This document shows, piece after piece, positions 12,401 through 22,157 of a DNA stretch of 64,000 nt; the first letter of the stretch is position 1; each line of letters begins with the position of its first letter. Below the pieces are notes generated by a model. The model was not told the DNA's origin, made no database searches, and worked only from the letters and a program-made list of their open reading frames with translations. The stretch comes from Biomphalaria glabrata. Lineage: Eukaryota > Mollusca > Gastropoda > Planorbidae. The position numbers were made by a program, and so were the translations under genes. The stretch covers positions 31,380,043 to 31,444,042 of the forward strand of contig NC_074723.1 of the NCBI RefSeq assembly GCF_947242115.1, written 5' to 3'.

Positions 12401-14471
12401 GTTGATCACAAGTTGGGGTGTTATCTCTGTCGTTATGACGTTTGGTTGGACATCGATGACAAGCTCTAGAAAAAAAAAGAAGAAAAATAATAAGAAGAAG
12501 AGGAATAAAAATATGTCTACAGAGTATTTGATTACCAGAATGACGATAATGTCACCTGTTTCTATAACCGAAAATCAGCTGGTGTGTCTCATGGCTAACC
12601 CTCAGGCTTTAACAATCTTTAACTTTTAAAGGGAACCTAATTTATAGAAGAAACAAAATTTTACTACACAATTTTGGATTGTGTTGTCATTTTTATGAAC
12701 TGCACGAAACATGAACCTTAAACAATTTGATGTGCCTCGATATTATAATACCTGCCGATTTCTAAGCTATTGTTATTTAAATATATTTCTCAAACTTTTA
12801 TTAGTGACTCCACCAATCCGAAAATTTTCGAACAAAAGCTTTGGGGGAAGTCACACATACAAGTTTGAGACACAAATTTAAATCATAAAACCTTAGAAAT
12901 CGGCAGGTGTTATAATCCCGAGGCACATCCTCTAGTAGACACGACACAGGTCTGTAAGACGTGTAACGAGCTGCCCACGTGTTGCGACGTTGCAGGTCAG
13001 AATTGAGGCCTTCTTTAATGAATGGTCTCGGTTCAACCCAACTTCCACACCAAAATAAAAATTCACATATAGATATTGTATTTTACCAATCGGCAGGCTT
13101 CGTTAATAAAGTGCAGTGAATAGCAGATTTGATATTTGACCTCCAAACACATGAAATAACGCTTTGCCTGAGTATGCACATTCCTTTTTGAATGCCCCTT
13201 CCTAGTCCATCTTAGGCAGACCCTACTACCACTCCATCCCAACATAACCAACACCCTGTACGGCAGTGCTGAACAACTGAAGAAAACAGCACACTTTTTT
13301 TTCCTTGGCACAGTCTGCAAAAGAGCTGACAACTCAGTAGCAAACAGCTGGCTACAAGAAGAAGAAGAGTACTCCAATGAACCATCGCATATCTGGCTAC
13401 CGAACGACAGTTGCCTGACCACAAACTAGAGTTCAACACTTGTACGGCTTTTTTTTTTTTTTTTTTTGGGGGGGGGACTTTAAATAACTTCCCCTTTGTT
13501 AACTTTTCCCATATGCAGCAAAATAATTTCATTTATTAGAGGTGAGGCCAAAAAGCATGTGAGTTGATCTTAACAATGCTTTTGAGATGAAAGAGGCGCT
13601 TCTGTTAAACCTTCATCCCTTGAACTCGCTAAGAAATATGGTCATAAGCTTGCGACCTTCCCTTGTCAAATCAAAGAAGACTGACACTTAACAGCCTAGT
13701 ACCAGTACACTGCCTTCATCGGCTCACTACAGCGGGGCTTTTGTGTGTGTGTGAAATGGTCTTTGAGTATACCAACACAAAGTCAAATACCTATATATGA
13801 TAAAAGGAGTGAGTTAATAGTGAAAAGTATAAAATTGGAGTGTAGAGAATATATTTAATTGTACAAATACTCCTTCTTCCCTAGTGCTATTAGAGCATGG
13901 AATGGGTTGCCTGAGATAGACAGGAAAACCAGTGATTTGGCATAATTTAAGTCATTGGTTAATATGCATGACTAAATGCATGACGCGTAGGATGTAATCA
14001 TCTTCTTTTTTTAAGTAACGTCTGTATTATATAAGAAGATAATTACAGCTAATGAGTCAAAGTTAATGACATAAACAATCTGATATAGTCAAATCTTTCA
14101 TATCATAGTCAAATCATTCTAACATAATCAATTCTTTCTAACACAGTTAAATCTTTCTAACACAGTCAAATATTTCTTATCATAGTCAAATCTTACTAAC
14201 ATAGTCAAATATTTCTAACATAATCAAATTTTTCTAATATAGTCAAATCTTTTTAATATAGTCAAATCTTTCTAAAATAGTCAAATCATTCTAACATATT
14301 CAAATCTTTCTAAAATAGTAAAGTCCTTAAAACATTTAATGCATGAAATATTTGGTAAAGATACAAACATTTACTTGAGTAAAATGATTTAGACTCAGTT
14401 TGATATATTTTACCTGAAGCCAATGAGACAACAAACACACAGAGAACCAAAAGTAGAAATAATCTCGCCAT
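5392..14471 (-). CDS. FREP: FREP-A: two-Ig fibrinogen-related protein, 5 exons
   Basis: Secreted immune lectin of the gastropod FREP family, whose known members bind parasite and microbial surface glycans through the fibrinogen domain. Exons on the minus strand: 14471-14414 signal peptide; 12465-12004 Ig1; 10811-10732 first half of Ig2; 7662-6993 second half of Ig2 plus coiled coil; 6026-5392 FBG and stop. All introns are GT-AG. The exons sum to 1905 nt, 634 residues plus stop, with matching phases if exon 4 begins after the second AG of ACAGAG. Rough layout: signal 1-20, Ig1 20-173, Ig2 174-275, coil 280-423, FBG 424-634. The introns hold a solo LTR, a SINE, LINE tails and an inverted-repeat element. 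Exons 1-4 closely match FREP-B, but the FBG domain differs. The family is clear; which numbered FREP it is cannot be told. Confidence 0.92.
6334..6400. repeat. TA microsatellite, FREP-A intron 4
   Basis: A pure AT dinucleotide run, followed by ACAATATATATATATTGT, a perfect hairpin. A similar tract is at 23,155-23,216 in FREP-B. Confidence 0.95.
6416..6973. mobile_element. Solo LTR fossil with nested LINE end, FREP-A intron 4
   Basis: The duplicated partner of 23,462-24,033; incomplete at its high-coordinate end. Confidence 0.65.
6655..6893 (-). mobile_element. LINE 3' end ([11 protein letters not shown] family), FREP-A intron 4
   Basis: A short 3'-terminal piece of a family that encodes [20 protein letters not shown], a LINE C-terminus, followed by an untranslated end with ACGTCCTACGCG and an ATAAG-type tail. 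It sits inside a solo LTR fossil; the same nested insertion is in FREP-B. Confidence 0.75.
6993..7662 (-). CDS. FREP: FREP-A exon 4, second half of Ig2 and coiled-coil linker
   Basis: Opens [15 protein letters not shown] and carries the second Ig2 cysteine in SGKYFCEAH. It then runs into about 140 residues of coiled-coil linker built from degenerate 14-residue units such as NIKEDV and SIKEEV separated by Q/N-rich steps. The donor is GATGAAG|GTATGC, phase 1. The acceptor is a tandem AG-AG; only the second AG (start 7662) keeps frame with the 80-nt exon before it. Confidence 0.87.
8573..8690. repeat. Dispersed repeat with CCGCAGTGGGCCC core, FREP-A intron 3
   Basis: CTAGTCGAC...GGCGTAGCATACGCC...GCAACCTATGCGACCGCAGT...GGGCCC. 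The same sequence is at 25,648-25,765 (duplicate) and inverted at 44,955-45,075. Identity unknown. Confidence 0.65.
9388..9744. mobile_element. Solo LTR fossil, FREP-A intron 3
   Basis: About 357 bp, beginning TGTTGTAACC and ending TTTACAACA, with an AATAAA polyadenylation-type signal near the 3' third. An LTR retroelement terminal repeat left alone; the clade is unknown. It is older than the X/X' duplication because FREP-B has it at the same place. Confidence 0.65.
10732..10811 (-). CDS. FREP: FREP-A exon 3, first half of Ig domain 2
   Basis: An 80-nt exon between a polypyrimidine-CAG acceptor and CAG|GTAAAA. It encodes [18 protein letters not shown] then LKCTFQ, carrying the first Ig2 cysteine. 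It enters in phase 1 and leaves in phase 0. All four FREP genes here have this exon at exactly 80 nt. Confidence 0.85.
11210..11464 (-). repeat. tRNA-derived SINE, family I, FREP-A intron 2
   Basis: Minus strand: tRNA-like head with an A-box-like TGGCTAAGC and B-box GGTTCGAATCT, then a body ending CGCAAGGTTGGAAAGGG. One of six copies of the same family in the window. Confidence 0.75.
12004..12465 (-). CDS. FREP: FREP-A exon 2, Ig domain 1
   Basis: A 462-nt exon that starts and ends in phase 1, opening [10 protein letters not shown]. The Ig cysteines are in VINCSIT and [10 protein letters not shown], the usual C...YxC pair. Several N-glycosylation sequons (NCS, NET, NAT, NIS, NST) are present. 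The donor is AAA|GTAAGT; reading on into the intron soon hits a stop. About 16 base differences from the FREP-B exon were counted by eye, seven of them amino-acid changing. Confidence 0.9.
12729..12929. mobile_element. 201-bp inverted-repeat element, FREP-A intron 1
   Basis: The ends are long imperfect inverted repeats of about 40 bp: GATGTGCCTCG...CCTGCCGATTTCTAAG at the left and its reverse complement at the right. Non-autonomous DNA transposon (MITE) size. No clear target duplication, so the superfamily is unknown. Confidence 0.7.
13200..13440 (+). mobile_element. Probable LINE C-terminal remnant, FREP-A intron 1
   Basis: The plus strand reads [20 protein letters not shown], then [15 protein letters not shown], resembling the end of non-LTR polyproteins (LYGxxExLxxTAxF). 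Without the cysteine motif upstream the call is moderate. Duplicated in FREP-B. Confidence 0.45.
13856..14038 (+). mobile_element. LINE 3' end ([11 protein letters not shown] family), FREP-A intron 1
   Basis: Starts within CAAATACTCCTTCTTCCC and ends in the ATATAAGA tail. It is absent from the matching place in FREP-B near 33,085, so it arrived after the duplication or was lost from B. Confidence 0.72.
14080..14325. repeat. 19-bp AT-rich array, FREP-A intron 1
   Basis: Units of TTTCTAACATAGTCAAATC type, about 12 degenerate copies, just inside intron 1. Confidence 0.8.
14414..14471 (-). CDS. FREP: FREP-A exon 1, signal peptide
   Basis: Begins [19 protein letters not shown], a typical signal peptide with an arginine followed by a long Leu/Val/Phe core. 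The exon ends in phase 1 at CAG|GTAAAA. It is too short to show up as an open reading frame. It was placed by its TATA box upstream and by near-identical exons in FREP-B and FREP-C. Confidence 0.88.
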
Positions 14472-14505
14472 TTCGTTTCTACACTAATGTATGGTGAAAC
14501 AATGA

Positions 14506-14514
14506 CTTTATATA
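14506..14514 (-). promoter_or_regulatory. TATA box of FREP-A
   Basis: TATATAAAG on the minus strand, about 35 bases before the ATG at 14471. The same box lies at the same spacing in FREP-B and almost so in FREP-C, with conserved sequence between the box and the ATG. Confidence 0.7.
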
Positions 14515-15007
14515 AGGACTTGATCCACAGAAGAGTATCCTACTGTTTTCAAGGGGCCACTTAAAGCAAAGAGAGGGATGCATGTGTTCCGTTTTCTGCT
14601 TGCCCCCTCAGTGTTTTCTTCCGTTGGATATAATAGTCACAAGAATAAACATGTAAATATTATAAAATAATGTTTACTTTTTAACCATACATCCATATCT
14701 CAGTATTTTATATTCATAGAGCTGATATGTGAAATAGAAATGTTTGGCATACAATGCTTGCCAACATAAAACGAAGTAAATAAAATTGACGGTACAGATA
14801 TCAGTCTACTGAGATTTTGATGTGACCTGCAGATTTGCAAACCATATTTGGCAGTCTGCGATTCGCTTTCTTGATCATGGTATCATAGCCTTTACCTTAT
14901 TTTCTTTAGCATTTTAGTAAACAATCAAATAAAACAAAAACATTAAAAAATATATATTTAGGGGGAAGAACTCAGCAATTATAACTATATATCTCAACGA
15001 TGTAGAG

Positions 15008-15192
15008 CAAGGGTCTCAACCTGTGGTTCGCGACCCCCTTGGGGGTCGATTGACGATTTGCCACGGGTCGCCTAAGACCATTGAAAATATGGATTGTTAT
15101 TGTCTATTCTTCTAATGCTGTGGGGGGGGGGGTCGCGGCAGAATGGGGGATTGTAAAAGGGGTCGCCGAGCTTAAAAGGTTGAGAACCGCTG
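15008..15192. mobile_element. hAT-type MITE, block X
   Basis: About 185 bp with inverted ends (GGGTCTCAACCTGTGG against GGTTGAGAACCGCTG), the usual hAT MITE look, and an 8-bp target duplication ATGTAGAG on both sides. No coding capacity. Confidence 0.85.
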
Positions 15193-15400
15193 ATGTAGAG
15201 GTTCTGTCCTGTAGTTGATATCAAACAAAATAACTAAGAACTATCTAAATGTTTGTTTCATTTTAAATTGATTTATGTTTTGATAGATACAATAAATAAT
15301 TGTTTAAGGTATCAACTTGATCTGAGAATGGGTGTGGGGGAATAAAAAAGTGTGCAACTATCTTTGGGGACTAAACCCAACTATTTAGCCATAGACGTGA

Positions 15401-15548
15401 ATAGAAAATACGAAAAACATGCACATAAAAACATAGGACGTTTGGGCCATGAGGCCTTCATCAGCTTATCCTTCATCGGGGCCCAAACGTCCTTTGTTTA
15501 ACTTGATCCGACAGGGTTACATTTATGCATGTTTTTCGTATTTTCTAT
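15401..15548. mobile_element. Foldback element, block X
   Basis: ATAGAAAATACGAAAAACATGCA at the left is the reverse complement of the right end. An inner inverted pair GGACGTTTGGGCC / GGCCCAAACGTCC flanks a 30-bp centre. About 148 bp, non-coding; a likely MITE. Confidence 0.72.
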
Positions 15549-16666
15549 ACAGCTGTTTACTCCTGCAGCAGTAAATCTTTGTTGTTTTATTTTTATATCT
15601 GTGAATACTGTAGATTTATTTTCTCTTCTTGGTATTAAACTAAAAAGAAATTAATTATTAGTAATTATTTGACTACTAGGTTACTGTGTGGGTATGAATG
15701 GGGTGTGGAAGAAATAACGTGTACAAACTTTTTACCTCACATATAGACAGAAGCTTTGTAAGCTTTGTAAAAAAAAAAAAAAAAACTGTATCCATTATAT
15801 TAAAAATAAAAGCGGTTAAAATAGGCATGTAAATGTTTAAAGTCAGTGACGTCACTATGGCTAGGGTGTCATCCGGTGTGGTAAGCTTGGGTGTACCCCC
15901 CACACGTCCATCGTGTTTCTACATTTCTAAACTTTAGAAACTCTCCTGGCATCTATTTTTCTCATTATAGGAAGATAAGATTATAAGTCAAAAAGAATTA
16001 AATTAAGGGATATTTTGAAACTAAATTGTGAGAGACGTTTTTATTTATAAAAGTTGCATTTTGGAAAAGTCCACTTTTCCAAAAATGAGTGTCACCCCTG
16101 GACGGCCCGAACACCATTCAATGCCCTCCCCCCCCCCTAGTGACACCACTGTTTACAGTTTGTCAATCAATTTCTGAGAAGAGAAAACACTTAAAGACAG
16201 AACATTGCACAAAGATCCTGGTGGAGATAAGGCGAGAGAGGCACATTCATCTCAGAGAGTGCAGCGACATTACATTTGTAGTACTTGAAGAAGAGGAATT
16301 TTTTTTAAAAATGTAAGTGGGTAAAACAGTAAACACACTCAAAGTTGGACTGTTTCAAAAATTTAACTTGAAGTGATAACGTTAACAGAAATAATATTTT
16401 GTTGTGGAACCTTTCCAGTTTTTTCGTAGCCCTTGTTTATAGTTATAAAAGATAGACCAGCAATGAAACAATCCTCCGTAAATTTCTTTAATTGATATGA
16501 TTGTATTGGCTTCACGCGTAAACCCATTTTCGAAATCTACTTAATAGAAACATTAGCCAAGTTTGACATAGATCTAAATCCAATGCACTAAATTAGTAAT
16601 ACCAAAACTAAGGCCTGCAGGGCGCAGGTAATATACAGCTAACTGTGTTATATATATTAAAGTAAA

Positions 16667-16939
16667 GTTTCCATTTTCAGACCTTGCGATCTATGGGGCA
16701 GATGATGTTAAGGTCATCTGTTTCTTTGGCCAGCGGTTAACGAGCAGGGTGTTATGTGGCCAGCACAACGACCAACCGCCTTTACTTTCCCCAACTAAAG
16801 TCAGGTACCCATTAGAGTTGGGTTGACTCAGGGGCTCCCTAAAAATACAGTAGTTCAAATTCCCAATCTTCACCGGGATTCGAACCCAGGACCTCAGGTT
16901 CGGAAGCCAAGCGCTTAACCATTCGACCACCGCGCCCCC
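16667..16939 (-). repeat. tRNA-derived SINE, family I, block X
   Basis: The best-preserved copy: head GGGGGCGCGGTGGTCGAATG and B-box GGGTTCGAATCCC, followed by the family body with AGTTGGGGAAAGTAAAGG. Confidence 0.8.
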
Positions 16940-17212
16940 TATATATATATATATATGAATTATCTTTGTGTCTATAGGATGGGACGTGTTTAAAGACATA
17001 TTTGTATTGTTTGTAAGTGTTAAATTGTCAATTGACATTCTGTGCTTGTAGTAATGATAGTAATGCCTTAAGAAAACACAATGATTTTTATACAATACAT
17101 ATATTTAGCTCAGTGCTTTTAATTTCATCCTGATGGCTCATAAAGATACCGACTGGCTCCTGCTTGTTTCCGGTACCAGTTTTCCTACCTGCTGCTCAAT
17201 CCGAATCCTAGT

Positions 17213-17306
17213 TCCTGGATTCCTGAATTCCTGTCTCTGAACTCCTGTCTCTGAATTCCTGTCTCTGAATTCCTGTCTCTGAATTCCTGTCTCTGAATTC
17301 CTGCTT
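17213..17306. repeat. 14-bp minisatellite, block X
   Basis: About six units of GAATTCCTGTCTCT. Block X' has only about two at 36,220-36,245. Confidence 0.8.
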
Positions 17307-17404
17307 ACTCCTTTACGCATCCTGCGGCTGAATCCGTGGACCCCCCCCCCCTTTTCTAATTAAGATTTACTACCAAGTAAACAAACTCAATTCACTGAGT
17401 TTCA

Positions 17405-18034
17405 ACATACTGACATTACTTCCATCCTGACTTAATGTAGTCACCAGAAGCATACTGACATTACTTCCATCCTGACTTAATGTAGTCACCAGAAGCATAC
17501 TGACATTACTTCCATCATGACTTAATGTAGTCACCAGAAGCATACTGACATTACTTCCATCCTGACTTAATATAGTCACCAGAAGCATACTGACATTACT
17601 TCCATCCTGACTTAATGTAGTCACCAGAAACATACTGACATTACTTTCATCCTGACTTAATGTAGTCACCAGAAGCATACTGACATTACTTCCATCCTGA
17701 CTTAATATAGTCACCAGAAGCATACTGACATTACTTCCATCCTGACTTAATATAGTCACCAGAAGCATACTGACATTACTTCCATCCTGACTTAATATAG
17801 TCACCAGAAGCATACTGACATTACTTCCATCCTGACTTAATATAGTCACCAGAAGCATACTGACATTACTTCCATCCTGACTTAATATAGTCACCAGAAG
17901 CATACTGACATTACTTCCATCCTGACTTAATGTAGTCACCAGAAGCATACTGACATTACTTCCATCCTGACTTAATGTAGTCACCAGAAGCATACTGACA
18001 TTACTTCCATCATGACTTAATGTAGTCACTAGTC
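17405..18034. repeat. 45-bp minisatellite, block X
   Basis: About 14 head-to-tail units starting CATACTGACATTACTTCCAT, differing at a handful of positions. As 45 is divisible by three, the minus strand stays open for 224 codons with the 15-residue unit VTTLSQDGSNVSMLL. There is no other sign of a gene. The matching place in X' (36,355-36,400) has a single unit. Confidence 0.92.
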
Positions 18035-18639
18035 TATCTATCAATTCAATATTATGGACTGAACAAATAAAAGGGGGTGGGAGTTGTTCATCTCTACCCC
18101 TGGAGATATACCCGCACGGCTAGACAGACGTCTGGCCAGCGTGACGGTTGCCCGTGTAAAGGTGTGGTTTGAAGATTTACTACCGAGAAAACAAACTGAT
18201 TTCCCCCCCTCCCCCCAGGGTCACATTGCTGACCTTACGTCCATCCTGACCTATCTATCTATGGAATAAACAAATAAAAGGGGATGGGAGTTGTTCGTCT
18301 CTACCTATGGATTTATACCTGAACAACATCTTTAGGTCTAGCATTAGATCTAGATGTCCATATAATGAGCATACCAATAAATAAGCGAACAAGTTTGCCT
18401 TGCCCGCTGGTGGAAAAAGACAAATCTTACTTTAAATTAGTTGACGGTGTCGCGGGCTCGATACCCGATTGTATTTAAATATTTTGTTATTTTATTTTTT
18501 CAAGATTTATTTTTACATTTGAAGTATAATATTGGAGGTATTGTCTTTTTTTATTACATTTTTTAAAAAAGTTTCTCTTGTTCGAACTTTTACTAACAAT
18601 AGTTAAAATCTTACGAGTGGCAACCTTTGCTGCAGAAGC

Positions 18640-19085
18640 TCTTCCAATTATTTTTTTTTACACTTCAGTCTAAGCGTAGGCTGCTGGCAATAGTTGATCC
18701 CAGGATGACTCCAACACTGCCAGGGGAGTCTGGCAGCACATGCGTCGCCCAAATCGAGAGGACCCGTGGTGGAGGCTAAAAAGGTCGGAACAAACAACAA
18801 TAGCGCAGTGGTGTACGGGACACTGCCCCATAGGTGCGTACTTCGCCCGGTTGCGGCCAAATTTTGATGCCCGTTGCCGACACTGCGGGGAATCAGAAGA
18901 GACGGTGGCGCACGTCTTGCAAGAGTGTCCGCAGCTCGCGGAGACGTATCCAGTGGAACACCTAGTTTGTATGGAAGCTATGAGGCACTACGCCAAAAAG
19001 CAGAGTTCCTTACCAGGGCACTACGGGAGACCTAGGTCCCCCTGCCTTGTCACCAATTGGAGTTCATCTCAGATCCCAGGTATGT
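18640..19085 (+). mobile_element. LINE C-terminal fragment (post-RT cysteine motif), block Y
   Basis: Encodes QTTIAQWCTGHCPIGAYF then CRHCGESEETVAHVLQECP, the CxxC...H...C motif near the end of many non-LTR retrotransposon polyproteins. 5'-truncated; small deletion after ECPQL compared with the other copy. Confidence 0.72.
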
Positions 19086-19576
19086 AAATTTCTGCACCAT
19101 GGTATGGTTACAATTTCCGATACTTACTACAGGTAGCTCTTTGACGTCTTACGCCAGAATCATAGTCTAGATGAATGTTATTGTAAGATTAAGCTCTTGA
19201 TATGTAGCTGCCAAAGCATTTACCTGACTTGTAATTCTTCTTGCAAATGAGAGGTGAGTGTCACAGTAAGTTGAGCCGGGTTAAAAAGGCTTCCATCGAA
19301 TCTACTGGGAATATAACCATTATGCTACAGGTATTTAAAGGCGCAGGCGATTACAAAAAAAGATGTTGATTAGTATTGGGGGCCAGAGCACATCCTTATT
19401 TTATCCTGCACTTGACTGGCCTAGAGACAGAGTTGTCAAACTTTAGTGTCCTGGATGTTTTCATGAAATGTTTGACACTAGTTTCCTTAGCTTATTTTAA
19501 AAGCCAATGACGTCGAACAGACAACTTTCGCTAATAATTTCAACTCTTCTGGCTGCTTGTGGATCAAAGAATTTTT

Positions 19577-19975
19577 TAGGAGATCTTCAATGCTGACCTT
19601 GCTGAGGGAGTCAGACCCAAGATATTATCAAAGCTAACCCAAATAGATGTCTGAAAGCGACTTCTGAGGACTACAGGCATCAAAGAAAGCATGTGGTAGG
19701 GAATCACGCAAAACAGACGTAATATATATATAATATAAAATATATGTATATGTATCCACATGGAGACAGACTGTGCGTGCTGGTACATACATCTCCACGA
19801 GCCAAATGAATGAACCAATCATAGCCAACAGAATGAGAAAGAAAGATGCCCTATTAGTCTTAAAACAGCAGCACACACAAGCACGAACTGTGGTAAAGTT
19901 TGCTATTCTAGAATCGGTTTGCTTAGTCACATCAGATTCTGATCGGACTCAAGAGGAAACTAAAACTAGTGATCC
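19577..19975 (+). mobile_element. Decayed 3' end of the same LINE family (block Y)
   Basis: Matches 28,000-28,350 in order: GAGGGAGTCAGACCCAAG, TGGAGACAGACTGTGCGTGC, then the zinc-finger region with TAGAATCGG and CACATCAGATTCTG. Many substitutions and gaps; no open frame. Confidence 0.7.
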
Positions 19976-20949
19976 ATCAAGGAGCATGAGGCATGGTACA
20001 AATATGTTGTCTTTAGAAACATAAGAAGCCATTTTACGGATACCAACTCTGTTATGGCTAAGAGGTGTCCACTTATAGCATGCTTATAATATATCAATGC
20101 AGTTTCGTATCTAGGGCAGTGGTTCACCCATGGTCCTACTCTCCACAAACTCAAAAACATACCAAACACACATTTCTTTTTTCAACGAAAATTACATAAA
20201 TAACTATTGTAACGGTTTTTTAATGTTTTAAAATTAGATAAAATTTACAATTAGTCTATGTCTTTCTTCTAAAATACGACTTGCTGTAATTGTAATATAT
20301 CAGTATGATTATTAATATGTGTTAAAAAGTAAGTTTTTAATAAAGCTTTCGAAAAATTGTTTGTGGAACCTCCAAAAAAGTCTTCCCCGGGGCTCCACAT
20401 ACTAATTCCGGCCCTGTAAGATGTGTTTGTGCATACTCCGTAATAAAAAAGGTGGGGGGGGTGTATGATGTTTGATTGAAGGAGTAATGAGACATAAAGG
20501 GTCTTAAATTATTTGTAGGCTTGAAAATTTTGTTGTGCGCTGCCTTTGTATTCATAATTTTTAAAATTGTTCCGGGCAATAGAAACAATTATGAGTTATT
20601 TCCACCGTAGTGTTGCATGAGTATCAGCTATATCAGTCTATGAATCACGTTTTTAGTAGGGTTTCATTTTCTCCTTAAATATATCATAGTTTAAATTAAA
20701 ATCAACAATTCTGGTTAATTTCTTGCTTGTAATATGTATATATATATTGAATTTTGTGAAGAAATATAAATGCTTTTTAGTGGATAAAATTAAAAAAAAA
20801 TGATACTAAGGTCTTCATAGCGATGATTGCCATAATATCACAATGTTGACACGACCAAAAGTTAATTTCCAATGGAATTTAAAACAGATATATCTGTATA
20901 TATTAAAATAGATTTCATTCATAAATATTACTATGTTACTACTTCAAAA

Positions 20950-21960
20950 TCATTGCATATTGTGGAGCGATTAAACTAAACTTGCTATACATGATACAAA
21001 CTATACACGTGTATACATGAGTTAAGGTAAACTAGCTTTAAACGAGATAAACTAAACTTGCCATACATAAGATAAACTTGAAATTGATATACATGAGATA
21101 AAATAATCTTGCTGTACATGATATAATGTAAACTTGCTATACGTGATATAATGTAAACCTGCTATACATTGTCGGTGCGTAGATTATGGCATTCTAGCAC
21201 CAATGTGTATTAAGTGCACAATTTGTGAACGCACTTTCTTTTTGTTGCATTGCTTGTAAGCTGATGGAGTGTTTTTGTTATGCTGGTGTAACGTTTGTTG
21301 AGATTCTTCTGTGTTCCCCTGTTTAGGGTGAGTATCTAAGGCATAACTGCGTTTCGCAGTTGTTTTCGATGCCATAGTGATAGTATACTAGACCTTTTTA
21401 GTTTGTCTTTACTTTGTCTTGACAGGGAGTTAGTTTGGGATTGGAAGTCTACGCTGGTGACTAGAGACAGCAGTGTGTTGTGTTGTGGTTTCGAACTTTA
21501 ATGTGTACGTTGTGGGACAGCAAATGTGTAGAATTATTAATTAATTAATAGATCCACAATATTATAATGTTCATCATAACTTAAAGTCCTATCATTAAAC
21601 ATTTACATTGTCAACAGTGAGTCACTTATTTATTGCAAGCACGAAGGTGCCTGGTTGAATGTCAGGTGCCCGGGCAAACGAGCTAAGGCCTTAACATAAC
21701 CCTGACATACATGATATAATGTAAACTTGCTATACGTGATATAATGTAAACTTGCTATACATGATATAATGTAAACTTGCTATACGTGATATAATGTAAA
21801 CTTGCTATAAATGATATAATGTAAACTTGCTATACGTGATATAATGTAAACTTGCTATACGTGATGTAATGTAAACTTGCTATACATGATATAATGTAAA
21901 CTTGCTATACGTGATATAATGTAAACTTGCTATAAATGATCTAAAAAAGTTTTACTATAC
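20950..21960. repeat. 25-bp AT-rich array, block Y, split by an LTR fossil
   Basis: Units of TGATATAATGTAAACTTGCTATACR, degenerate before 21,120 and regular at 21,708-21,950. Split by the insertion at 21,170-21,707. Block Y' has a shorter version at 39,640-39,890. Confidence 0.85.
21170..21707. mobile_element. Solo LTR fossil, block Y only
   Basis: About 538 bp, from TGTCGGTGCG to CCCTGACA, flanked by the 5-bp target duplication TACAT. It interrupts the 25-bp TGATATAATG array. The uninterrupted array in block Y' is the empty site, so this insertion is younger than the duplication. No internal genes remain. Confidence 0.75.
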
Positions 21961-22157
21961 ATAGGATACATATTTACTTGCTATTCAAAGGATGGGTGTA
22001 TAAACCTAACTTCTATATTAGAGATAAACTTAAACGAAAATAAAATTAAATGCATTTGTTTGTTCTATATACTAATGAACCTTGACCAAGTATGAGTCAT
22101 TGATCTACTCCGCCGTTATATGAAGCATTGATTATATGATTCTTAAGAGATATTTGA

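Larger units (their letters stand above)
5970..18329. repeat. Tandem duplication block X (FREP-A copy)
   Basis: Co-linear with 22,735-36,690 over FREP exons 1-4, all introns between them, the FBG exon start and about 3.8 kb of upstream sequence. The similarity runs through intergenic repeats, so it is a DNA-level duplication and not mere gene-family resemblance. It ends just before TCTTTAGGTCTAG at 18,332. Confidence 0.85.

Noticed and set aside
13212-13532. Minus-strand cysteine-rich frames in FREP-A intron 1 and the matching FREP-B region
   Set aside because: They are antisense to a probable LINE remnant and run through poly-T/G tracts; no domain seen.
16667-16939. Functional tRNA gene
   Set aside because: The tRNA-like head continues into a long shared body and occurs in several diverged copies, so it is a SINE.
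17370-18044. 224-codon open frame with a 15-residue repeat
   Set aside because: It is the 45-bp minisatellite read in one frame. One paralogous copy has a single unit, and there is no promoter, signal peptide or splice context.
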